Below the pieces are notes generated by a model, which did no database searches, had not been told where the DNA came from, and was given only the letters and a program-made list of their open reading frames with translations. DNA of 64,000 nucleotides, taken from the NCBI GenBank assembly GCA_963743325.1, contig CAVUOZ010000013.1, positions 1 to 64,000 on the forward strand. The letters run 5' to 3'. The translations under genes and the position numbers were made by a program. Source of the DNA: DATFVA01 sp963743325. GTDB taxonomy: Bacteria; Bacteroidota; Ignavibacteria; Ignavibacteriales; Ignavibacteriaceae. This document shows, in pieces, positions 37,801-44,997 of this stretch (position 1 is its first letter; every line of letters begins with the position of its first letter).

Positions 37801-38205
37801 TTTACAATTCCTGTCGCTTCATCTGTAATCCTGCTTGTTGATGACAGCAAGACCGACAGACTACTCTATTCGAAGATTTTGAAGAGTATTACTCCCGATT
37901 ACAATGTTGATATAGCTTCCAACGGAAAAGAAGCTCTTGAAAAAATTCTCGAGTACCCGCCTGCAGTCGTAATAACAGATCACAAAATGCCTGTAATGGA
38001 CGGATACGAGTTTGTAAAGGAACTGAGAAAACTTGAGATGAAAGGCAAACCTCCCGTTATGATTCTCAGCAGCGACATCGACAGGCAGATAATTACTGAT
38101 TATAACGAACTCGGTGTTGAATTTGTATTCTCCAAACCCGTCAACCTCAGCAGTTTCAAGCAGGCTGTCGAAAAAACAATACGTAAAGGCATAGCCTCCT
38201 CCTAG
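34813..38205 (+). CDS. Multi-PAS hybrid sensor histidine kinase with C-terminal receiver
   Basis: 1130 residues, no signal peptide or membrane helix, so a soluble sensor. About six PAS modules fill residues ~15-760; the clearest are SEETFRSIVNQAGELICSLD (~390), FESVSDGIALSSQGKIIVCN (~515) and EEKYRNITENIDDFLYTFERTG (~640, with a PAC segment). A kinase core follows with phospho-acceptor His787 (IISHDLRTPFSSILGF), N box NLISNAIKFT and G boxes GTGLGLSLVKEI. A receiver domain (ILLVDDSKTDRLLYSKIL) has phospho-acceptor Asp1056 in VVITDHKMPVMDG. No output regulator is adjacent; the signal is unknown. Confidence 0.9.
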   Translation: MQNTSDKQGFTNREDYLLKVLENAPVGILTFSADWEIDFVNENYSRYGVLYNIDSFSLTGLNILEQDLFPGTSIKEELLELQEGYSFEKEIRNIPASARGFISLFVKASPVFTDGQFSGGIMIIEDIRTLKQTDEDDLQLAGRINKIADRFYDIFLILDTQHRIKYLSGKDYQQLIDSGQPVFDKPLSAIFPKEVLNNLLPAVNTSIENRTAEELTVELNKPGNKLSYNCRILPYQSKHRQIKFIYLFFENVTELQNEVNRLSNEITQLDAYATAARNIPQPILTTGFDGDVKFFNDAAEKYLNASAESYGKFVGDIIGQFDKSYFNKIKDELDKSGYWKTILSVFKENKQKETYEVKFALTENQVHPIIITCSDITDQTVFESRLKSSEETFRSIVNQAGELICSLDISGDIFYVNNTFCEKLGYTAEEVLDKNITNFISTDYLTSNVFEISLFDQRKTRIELPLTDNKGGIISTLAYFTSSVNEKTGKKFFTVYFVDVSDKHLVDKKLELYNAIFESVSDGIALSSQGKIIVCNDSFTEIFGYKNSTELAGQQILDLVSNDDVYRVAEYLQLLEMKKNAPGRFEFLGRRKDHSQFYTEVASSTFVQDKKTYIVFVTRDVTERKRAQQAIRESEEKYRNITENIDDFLYTFERTGRILRPVFYTSSVERITGYSQSDFLTDSRLILKIIHPDDFDEAEVHLKKLFKSRIQNSDEFELRIINKLGNVVWIRNKINLVRSSDGLVIKMYGLISDITLRKKAQDELKKSTDNLIKLNETKDRFISIISHDLRTPFSSILGFTDLLLNDEGLNEEEKRQYIEFIRESSQSMLLLVNSLLDWTRIQTGRIKFEPEKSEAYKIIENSINTLIGTAIQKNITISSEVENDLYVFADKGLLLQVFNNLISNAIKFTKSGGRITISGRPAGQMRFYEFSVSDTGTGIKPENLNKLFNVDTKYSSEGTAGEKGTGLGLSLVKEIIEKHGGEIRVESVYGSGSKFIFTIPVASSVILLVDDSKTDRLLYSKILKSITPDYNVDIASNGKEALEKILEYPPAVVITDHKMPVMDGYEFVKELRKLEMKGKPPVMILSSDIDRQIITDYNELGVEFVFSKPVNLSSFKQAVEKTIRKGIASS

Positions 38206-38818
38206 GTAAAGACGCTGCGGCAGAAAACCCATAATTAACCAAACACCAGATATTGACTCTGGATTTAGCCGCAGAGCGGCGACACATAAAATTATCATTA
38301 TAAAATCAGGCCCCTGCCTTCCGTCAGACAGATTTGTGGCAGATATTTTTAAACCAACATTCACCCATTCAATCTATTTTTCCTCATTATTCAATCCGCA
38401 CATTAGCGGCTCTCTACTCATTTTTCCCATTATCTTTATCCCTGTCTCTGCCGCTCAGCCCCATCTCTGTGTTATCTGTGATTTAATCTGTGTGCTCTGT
38501 GGTTTATTTCTTTTTTAACCACAGATTTATCCACGGATTCCCGCAGATAAAATTACCCTGTCATCTTCGATTTTCGACTGCCCTCCCGGGGTCCCCGAAT
38601 ACTCTTTTTCGCACATGTTTCACGCGTATTATTTCAGGTATCTCTCTCGTCTATCTCTCTTCCATCTCCCTTCTATCCGGCTCTCAAATATTAATGTTTC
38701 ATGCCCGGCACAATCTCTGATCTTCTTTGTGCCAATTTGTCATACCAGGACTCATCTTTAAGCCGGAAATTGTACTTAAAAAAGCCTAACTTAATCCCGC
38801 TTAAATAGTTTAATTCAT
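38206..38818. other. Long intergenic stretch, pyrimidine-rich, with inverted repeats
   Basis: No gene seen in about 610 bp. The middle is pyrimidine-rich on this strand. TCTGTGGTT and AACCACAGA (about 38499-38528) form a 9-bp inverted repeat with a T-rich loop, in a context (ATCTGTG..., CCACAGAT...) that occurs as dispersed intergenic repeat in many environmental bacteria (general recollection). GCTGCGGC ... GCCGCAG near 38211-38276 could pair across the end of the kinase gene. Confidence 0.5.
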
Positions 38819-39631
38819 ATGAATAAATCTGTCTCAATTCTCGGCTGCGGCTGGCTTGGTTTACCCCTTGCGGAATTCCTTATTTCAGAAGGTTATTTAG
38901 TTAAAGGCTCAACAACAAATCCGGATAAGCTTGATTTATTGACTTCAAAAAACATAGATCCTTTCCTGATAGAATTAACTCCTTTAATTCAGGGAAATCG
39001 CTTACAGGATTTTTTTAATAGTGAGATTTTAATAATCAATATTCCGCCGGGCAGAATTGATGATAAAGTCACTTATCACAAAAAGCAGATTGAATCTGTT
39101 CTTGATGAAGTAAAAAAATCTTCAATTAGAAATATAATTTTCATCAGCTCTACATCTGTTTACGGGAATGAAAACCGTGAGGTTACTGAAGCAGATCAGC
39201 TGCACCCTGAAAATGAATCAGGTAAAGCATTAAAAGTCGTGGAGGAATTGCTATTTAATAGTGGAGCATTTGAAAAAACCATAATACGGTTTGCCGGTTT
39301 AATAGATAGTGACAGGAATCCCGTAAGGTTTTTTACAGACAGAAAAAATATTCCCGGTGGTAATATCCCGGTAAATTTTATTCATAGAACCGATTGCATT
39401 AAGATAATTTACCAGGTTATAATTCAGAATTTTTGGAATGAAATATTCAATGGTTGTGCCGATTTACACCCAACCAAAAGAGAATTCTATACTTCCGCAG
39501 CCGTCAAATACAATATGCAGAAACCCGAATTTGCTGATACTGACGATAGTTATAAAATTGTAAACTCGGATAAGCTGAAAAAGCTTCTTAACTACAATTT
39601 TATTTATCCCGATCCTCTTTTGATGATTTAA
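38819..39631 (+). CDS. NAD(P)-dependent epimerase/dehydrogenase, YeeZ-like SDR
   Basis: 270 residues of the atypical SDR5 (YeeZ) group. N-terminal nucleotide-binding loop SILGCGWLGLPLAEFLISEGY, NIPPGR in strand 4-5, IIFISSTSVYGNENREVTE with the catalytic-type Ser and Tyr region, IIRFAGLI, and the C-terminal PVNFIHRTDCIKII and GCADLHPTKREFY that family members share. The substrate is not known. No ribosome site is visible; the start is set by the conserved first strand. It stands alone between two intergenic stretches. Confidence 0.85.
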   Translation: MNKSVSILGCGWLGLPLAEFLISEGYLVKGSTTNPDKLDLLTSKNIDPFLIELTPLIQGNRLQDFFNSEILIINIPPGRIDDKVTYHKKQIESVLDEVKKSSIRNIIFISSTSVYGNENREVTEADQLHPENESGKALKVVEELLFNSGAFEKTIIRFAGLIDSDRNPVRFFTDRKNIPGGNIPVNFIHRTDCIKIIYQVIIQNFWNEIFNGCADLHPTKREFYTSAAVKYNMQKPEFADTDDSYKIVNSDKLKKLLNYNFIYPDPLLMI

Positions 39632-39680
39632 TATGATTCATCTTGTGCATGACAACGGGCATCTTCAAAGGTCGAAGAAA

Positions 39681-40022
39681 TTAAGTGTTTTTTCCTTCAG
39701 GAAGCGGGTGAAATTCTATCTCATCAATTGCTTCCCCGCCATGCTCTTTAAGATAGGGACACTCGCCGCATTTACCGCCATCCAGATACGGGCAGCCGGT
39801 TTGAGATTCACTGTTTTCCTTCATATACGGGCAGGAGGAATTTCCTTGTCCGGTTCCCTGTAAGTACGGACATTGTGACTGTAATTGATTCTGCCATGGA
39901 TTTTCAAGATAAGGACCTTTTTTAGCAGCAACAGCCTTATTCCCCTTGTCAACAACGACATCAGAAGCCGTAAATGTTAATGTTAAGATAAATGCTAAAA
40001 GAACTAATGAAATGTTTTTCAT
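39681..40022 (-). CDS. Small secreted protein with repeated CPYL/CPYM motifs
   Basis: 113 residues, start chosen at the ATG directly before the signal peptide (MKNISLVLLAFILTLTFTAS). The mature part contains GPYLENPW then four CPY(L/M) motifs: CPYLQG, CPYMKE, CPYLDG, CPYLKE. The first three Cys are 13 residues apart and the last 11, with one extra Cys between (KCGE). The linkers are Gly/Ser/Gln-rich, and the tail is acidic. No family recognised. The regular spacing suggests a repeat that binds a metal or heme (Cys-Pro motifs do so in heme-regulated proteins), but this is inference. Its neighbours (epimerase, pullulanase) give no clue. Confidence 0.7.
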   Translation of the reverse strand: MKNISLVLLAFILTLTFTASDVVVDKGNKAVAAKKGPYLENPWQNQLQSQCPYLQGTGQGNSSCPYMKENSESQTGCPYLDGGKCGECPYLKEHGGEAIDEIEFHPLPEGKNT

Positions 40023-40170
40023 ATAGCACCATTTGTTTTGTTGTTCAGGGAAATTTATTAATCGCAAGATAAGAAATAAAAATCAGAATGCAACAGCATA
40101 ATATCTTTCATCACACTGCTAAGAAAACGAATAAAAGTTCAAATTAGGTCCCCTTATAACCTGTTACAGA

Positions 40171-42273
40171 TTATTTCTTCCTCAAAACATAACCTGATGA
40201 AGGCTTAACTTCAATTTCAGATACTACACTCCCCTGTGAATCTGTTCCTGCTTTTTCAGGTGAAACAAGCACATCCCATTCACCTTTGGGAAGAAGAAAT
40301 TCCTCATCGCTGTCAGAATGCGCGTTAAACAAAACAACAAATTCATCTCCATCGTATTTCAAATCATAGCCAATTGCAAACTGATTATCTTTTATATCAT
40401 AAAATGTAATATCCTCGTATCCTGCCCTTCTGAATGCAGTATATTTATTCCTGAGAGAAATCAATCCTTTATAATAGTTGACAAGTTCTGAATTCAGATT
40501 TGCATATTCATAATTTATATAATTGGTTTCGTTATCCTTATTATAGCTGTTGTAATCAATTCTCCCTCTTTCATGATCATCAGTCTTTACCTCTTTTGGG
40601 ATTACTTTGCTTCTTGCAAATTCCTGACCCGAATGAATCATGGTTATTCCCTGTGAAGTTAAAAGAAAAAGTGCACTAAGTTTATTGAGTTTCAGCTGTT
40701 CCGGAGTGAGCTCTGCATTCTTTTCTAAATCGGCAATTACAGAATCAGGTTTGATATTTCCTAACCCGATACGGATAAAATCACCCAATGTATATCCGTC
40801 GTGTGATTCAAGGTAGTTTACCGAATGTTCTTTCTTTTGAAACAATCCGAGTGAATCTCTTACCAGTGTTCCGTTAACATAGCTTTTAATCCTTTTAGAA
40901 TTATTATTTCCATACCATTTACCGAAAATCCAGCCTAAACCATTAACAGGATTCTCACCTTTAACACCGTTTCTTATGTGGTCATTCCACGATCCACACC
41001 CTCTGAGGGAAAAACCTGCGGGATCATAACCTCCGCCCCAGGGTTCGCATACAAACACTACATCGGGATTTATCTTCTGAGCTTCGTGTATTATTGCTTC
41101 GATAGTTTCCCAGTCTATCAGTTTCCCCAAATCAAAACGGAAGCCGTCAATATGATATTCCTTCATCCAGTAGAGAATGCTTTCAACAATCATCCTCCGC
41201 ATCATCGGGCGTTCTGTTTTTATATCGTTACCGGTGCCGCTTTGTGAAACAAAATTACCATTATCATCCAGCCGGAAGTAATAATCTTTATCTGTCTCTT
41301 TTAAGTTTCCGGTTTCATATTCAGAAATATGATTGTAAACAACATCCATCATTACCGCAATACCCTCTTTGTGGAATGCCTTCACCATATTCCTGAAATC
41401 AGTAATTGGTTTTGTCGTGACACCGCTCCAGGTATTCCATTTTAGTTCGTCTGTTCTTTCACTATAGTAGCTTTCAGGAGCGAAGAATGCTGCAGTCATA
41501 TATCCCCAATGATTTCTTTCATAAGGATTCCAGGAATTAAATCTTCCCTTTAGCGAATCCTTGTAGGGGATTTCAATATTTGCAAACTCCTGTGAAGGAA
41601 GAAGTTCGACAGTATTAACACCGAGGTTTATTATATAATCCATTCCGCCTGTTTTGCCTGTTTCTGTTAATCCATTATAAGTTCCTCTTTCTTCCACTCC
41701 CGAGCTTTTATCAATCGTCATATCACGAACGTGCATCTCATAAATTATAAGATCACGCCAGTCCCTTTTTATCCATTCATCACCCTCCCAGTCATAATCA
41801 TTTTCCTTTACAACTATTGAACGGCGCGGGGTGAAATAATTATTATAAGAGGCAACCGCTCTGGAATAAGGATCGATACAGAGCACAGGTTTTTTATCCG
41901 GCTGCTGAACCTTATAATTATAATATATTCCGTAAAGTTCTCCTTCAACCTCGACTTCCCATACACAGTTTTCATCTTTCTTCATCTCATATTCGGTACC
42001 ATTTTCATCGGAAAGTTCTTTGTAAGTAACAAGTGTAACCTTCCCGGCTGATGTTGTAAACAAACGGAAGAGAGTTTTTCCATCTTCCACATAAGATCCC
42101 AGCTTCCGGTCAGAATAATATTTATCGAGTTCCTGAAGATGCTGCAGAAACTGTTCCTGTTTTTTACTTCTCTTTAATTTTGTTTTATCTGAAACAAACA
42201 ATTCGGCACCTGTAATTTTATTGCTGATTAATACTGTTAAAAGGACATAGCCTATTATCGTGTATAATTTCAT
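40171..42273 (-). CDS. Secreted pullulanase/glycogen-debranching-like GH13 enzyme
   Basis: About 700 residues. Signal peptide MKLYTIIGYVLLTVLISNKITGAE supports the ATG at 42273. Residues ~55-165 are a CBM48-like domain (FRLFTTSAGKVTLVTY, GIYYNYKVQQPDKKPVLCIDPYSRAV). The GH13 barrel follows with YEMHVRDMTID, region I DVVYNHISEY, region II GFRFDLGKLI (nucleophile Asp), the acid FVCEPWGGG and region IV ESHDGYTL, then a C-terminal beta domain. These fit type I pullulanase/debranching enzymes that cut alpha-1,6 bonds. It overlaps no other gene after start correction; the unknown gene pair upstream is 25 bp away. Confidence 0.87.
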   Translation of the reverse strand: MKLYTIIGYVLLTVLISNKITGAELFVSDKTKLKRSKKQEQFLQHLQELDKYYSDRKLGSYVEDGKTLFRLFTTSAGKVTLVTYKELSDENGTEYEMKKDENCVWEVEVEGELYGIYYNYKVQQPDKKPVLCIDPYSRAVASYNNYFTPRRSIVVKENDYDWEGDEWIKRDWRDLIIYEMHVRDMTIDKSSGVEERGTYNGLTETGKTGGMDYIINLGVNTVELLPSQEFANIEIPYKDSLKGRFNSWNPYERNHWGYMTAAFFAPESYYSERTDELKWNTWSGVTTKPITDFRNMVKAFHKEGIAVMMDVVYNHISEYETGNLKETDKDYYFRLDDNGNFVSQSGTGNDIKTERPMMRRMIVESILYWMKEYHIDGFRFDLGKLIDWETIEAIIHEAQKINPDVVFVCEPWGGGYDPAGFSLRGCGSWNDHIRNGVKGENPVNGLGWIFGKWYGNNNSKRIKSYVNGTLVRDSLGLFQKKEHSVNYLESHDGYTLGDFIRIGLGNIKPDSVIADLEKNAELTPEQLKLNKLSALFLLTSQGITMIHSGQEFARSKVIPKEVKTDDHERGRIDYNSYNKDNETNYINYEYANLNSELVNYYKGLISLRNKYTAFRRAGYEDITFYDIKDNQFAIGYDLKYDGDEFVVLFNAHSDSDEEFLLPKGEWDVLVSPEKAGTDSQGSVVSEIEVKPSSGYVLRKK

Positions 42274-42298
42274 TTTTATTGAGCGATTAAAATATGAT

Positions 42299-42631
42299 CT
42301 ATTCCCCGGCAAGAATTTTACCATCGACAACGGGAGTCACACATATCAGCGGTCTCTCAGGCAGATTAAAATTTGAAAAGATTTCCTCGAACAGCTGAAA
42401 CTGCATACCTCTCTTTTCAAGTTTTGCAAATCGGTTGTAATTCATAAATCTTCCATTCTTATCCTTTGGAGCATCAAACCTGTACGCTGATCCAAAATCT
42501 TCTTTAGCTCTGCTTTTCAGAAAATTAATCTTATTATCGTCCCCGCCTTCTCTTTCATATGCCACAGCACGGAACTCTTCAACATAATTATTATTGATGA
42601 CCAGGTAAATATTTAAAATTATCTCATTCAT
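42299..42631 (-). CDS. Hypothetical protein
   Basis: 110 residues; no family recognised. It starts MNEIILNIYLVINNNYVEEFRAVAYEREGG, has a charged middle (KSRAKEDFGSAYRFDAPKDKNGRF) and ends PLICVTPVVDGKILAGE. No signal or membrane segment. The ATG at 42631 overlaps the stop of the upstream membrane gene by 8 nt, implying coupling. Confidence 0.5.
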   Translation of the reverse strand: MNEIILNIYLVINNNYVEEFRAVAYEREGGDDNKINFLKSRAKEDFGSAYRFDAPKDKNGRFMNYNRFAKLEKRGMQFQLFEEIFSNFNLPERPLICVTPVVDGKILAGE

Positions 42632-43295
42632 TCTTTGTTTTGTTATTAAGAGCAAAAAAACCCAGAGCAACTGCATACCCGATAGCAGATTTGCAGAGGA
42701 TACTCTCAATGCTGGTAAATAAACCCGGCAAATTTAATAAAAGCAGTATGAAAGATGCCACGACCGGGATAATAATAAAGTAATACCCTGTTATTAAAAG
42801 TTTAGCCTGCCGCCTTTTTGATTCATCAAAGGACTTAAGATTTACAATCAGCAAAATAAAGGAAATGAGTATGGGCAGATAATAAAATGTTCCGTATAAA
42901 GTCCCAAGCGGAAAATTGTAGCTGGCATACAGGACCGCACATTTTGTAACTGCAAATTTATTGATTGTGGAAGAATAATATATTATAAAGAAAATAGCAG
43001 GCAAAAGGATTAACAGTTTTGTCCTGTTTTTAATTTTTATAAATGAAAGAACAAATAGAAAACTCAGCGGAGGAAGAAGCGATATTTCGGCAAATGCTAA
43101 ATAGGCCATATGTGAGGACTTCATCCCTATACCGCAGATGAAGTATTCAATAGCCTGGTAACCCGCCAGCAATAATACAATCATAAGGATAAGAATATTT
43201 TCCATATTCTTATCTGCGAATACCAGGAGATTAACGAACAGGACTATCTCAATACAAGCTATAAGAAGTGAAACTATTCCGTCCGGATTATCCAA
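42624..43295 (-). CDS. Seven-helix membrane protein of unknown function
   Basis: 223 residues with about seven hydrophobic helices (IVSLLIACIEIVLFVNLLVFA, ILILMIVLLLAGYQAIEYFIC, ISLLPPLSFLFVLSFIK, LLILLPAIFFIIYYSS, LYGTFYYLPILISFILLIV, LLITGYYFIIIPVVASFILLLLNL, and a last helix). The layout resembles the 7TM sensor regions that precede some histidine kinases, but no kinase is attached. The start is a TTG without a clear ribosome site, so the N-terminus is uncertain. Its end overlaps the next gene by 8 nt. Confidence 0.55.
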   Translation of the reverse strand: MDNPDGIVSLLIACIEIVLFVNLLVFADKNMENILILMIVLLLAGYQAIEYFICGIGMKSSHMAYLAFAEISLLPPLSFLFVLSFIKIKNRTKLLILLPAIFFIIYYSSTINKFAVTKCAVLYASYNFPLGTLYGTFYYLPILISFILLIVNLKSFDESKRRQAKLLITGYYFIIIPVVASFILLLLNLPGLFTSIESILCKSAIGYAVALGFFALNNKTKNE

Positions 43296-43358
43296 AAGAA
43301 TACAGGGTTATTAATAAAAGTATCCGGTAATATATAAAAATGCAGAATACTTATAATT

Positions 43359-43391
43359 AAAAACTGCCATGCCTTATATTTGCATGGCAGT
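43359..43391 (-). terminator. Rho-independent terminator of fumC
   Basis: Perfect 10-bp stem ACTGCCATGC / GCATGGCAGT with a 9-nt loop, followed on the minus strand by TTTTTAATT. It lies 36 bp after the fumC stop. Confidence 0.8.
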
Positions 43392-43426
43392 ATAACAATC
43401 GCCAACTGATGACTGGAGACTGATGG

Positions 43427-44818
43427 CTATTTCTTCGGACCTGTCATATTTTCCGGTCTCACTACTTCATCAAATTTTTCTGAAGTAAGCAGGCCTAATG
43501 CAATAGCAGCCTCTTTAAGCGTTGTATGTTCTTTATGTGCTTTCTTGGCAACCTTTGCCGCGTTATCATACCCTATATGCGGATTAAGAGCAGTTACCAG
43601 CATCAGAGAATTTTCAAGGTTTTTCTTTATGTTGGTCTGGTTAGCTTCTATACCAACCACGCAATTATCAGTAAAGCTTTCACAGGCATCGGAAATCAGT
43701 CTTATAGAATTCAGCACATTAAAAATAATAACAGGTTTGAATACGTTAAGTTCAAAGTTGCCGCTCGCACCCCCGATGTTAACAGCAACATCATTACCGA
43801 ATACCTGTGTGCAAACCATTGTTAATGCTTCAGATTGAGTGGGATTAACTTTACCCGGCATAATAGAACTGCCGGGCTCATTTTCCGGAAGCTGTAGTTC
43901 GCCGATGCCGCATCTTGGTCCTGAACCCAGCCATCTCACATCGTTTGCGATTTTCATAAGAGAAGCCGCAAGCGTCTTTAGCACCCCATGGAATTCAACT
44001 AATGCATCGTGTGCAGCAAGTGACTCAAATTTATTTCTGGCAGACTTAAATGGTTTACCGGTTATTTCAGCGATCTTAGCTGCTGATTTTACTGCAAAAT
44101 CAGGATGGGTATTAAGACCGGTGCCAACTGCAGTCCCGCCGAGAGCAAGTTCATAAAGATGAGGGAGAGCGGCATTTATTCTTTCGAGTCCGTTAGTCAG
44201 CTGCTGCGAATACCCGCTGAATTCCTGTCCCAGTGTTAAAGGGGTAGCATCCATCAGATGGGTACGCCCTATTTTAATAATATCCTTGAATTCTTCGGAT
44301 TTCTTCCCTAGAGCATCGCGTAGTTTAGTCACCATAGGGATAAGCCTGCGGTGAATTTCTTCTACTGCAGCTATATGCATAGCAGTCGGGAAAGTATCAT
44401 TAGATGACTGTGCTTTATTTACATCATCATTGGGGTGGATAGGTTTTTTGCTCCCCATTACTCCCCCGGCAAGTTCAATTGCCCGGTTGGAGATTACTTC
44501 GTTCGCATTCATATTAGTCTGTGTACCGCTGCCTGTCTGCCATACTACCAGGGGGAAATGCTCATCGAGTTTTCCTTCTATAACTTCATCAGATGCTTTA
44601 ACAATCAGGTCTGCTTTATCTGCAAGAAGAATTCCCAGTTCTTTATTAGTTAGAGCAGCAGATTTCTTCAGGATTCCCAGAGCTCGTATTAATTCCCTCG
44701 GAAACCTGTCGCCCCCAATCTTGAAATTCATCAATGATCTTGCAGTTTGTGCACCATAATATTTATCAGTGGGAACTTTAATTTCTCCCATACTGTCAGT
44801 CTCCGTTCTAAAGTTCAT
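43427..44818 (-). CDS. fumC: Fumarate hydratase class II
   Basis: Interconverts fumarate and malate in the citric-acid cycle. 463 residues from the ATG at 44818, which has GGAGAGG upstream; the longer reading to 44851 lacks this. Motifs: MGEIKVPTDKYYGAQTARS, QTGSGTQTNMNANEVI, NDTFPTAMHIAA, KIGRTHLMDATPLTLGQEFSG, GGTAVGTGLN and the signature GSSIMPGKVNPTQ. All expected active-site regions are present. Monocistronic, with its own terminator. Confidence 0.96.
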   Translation of the reverse strand: MNFRTETDSMGEIKVPTDKYYGAQTARSLMNFKIGGDRFPRELIRALGILKKSAALTNKELGILLADKADLIVKASDEVIEGKLDEHFPLVVWQTGSGTQTNMNANEVISNRAIELAGGVMGSKKPIHPNDDVNKAQSSNDTFPTAMHIAAVEEIHRRLIPMVTKLRDALGKKSEEFKDIIKIGRTHLMDATPLTLGQEFSGYSQQLTNGLERINAALPHLYELALGGTAVGTGLNTHPDFAVKSAAKIAEITGKPFKSARNKFESLAAHDALVEFHGVLKTLAASLMKIANDVRWLGSGPRCGIGELQLPENEPGSSIMPGKVNPTQSEALTMVCTQVFGNDVAVNIGGASGNFELNVFKPVIIFNVLNSIRLISDACESFTDNCVVGIEANQTNIKKNLENSLMLVTALNPHIGYDNAAKVAKKAHKEHTTLKEAAIALGLLTSEKFDEVVRPENMTGPKK

Positions 44819-44997
44819 TTTTCCTCTCCCTGTATCTAAAAGGTTATTCATTTAAAAATTATATACAAATTTAATAATAAATGTAAACACAGTGGTAGAG
44901 AATATTTGCTCTTTTGAATAATTAACAATTTTTTGACTCAATTATTTCTTAAATTTGTTCCAGGATTGGAGATTTACTACAAATAAAGGAGTGCTCA

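Noticed and set aside
38490..38530. Inverted repeat TCTGTGGTT/AACCACAGA as terminator of the PAS kinase
   Set aside because: It lies about 290 bp after the stop and has its T run in the loop, not after the stem.
43839..44759. Long plus-strand frames opposite fumC
   Set aside because: Shadow frames of a strongly coding gene; translations lack any domain.
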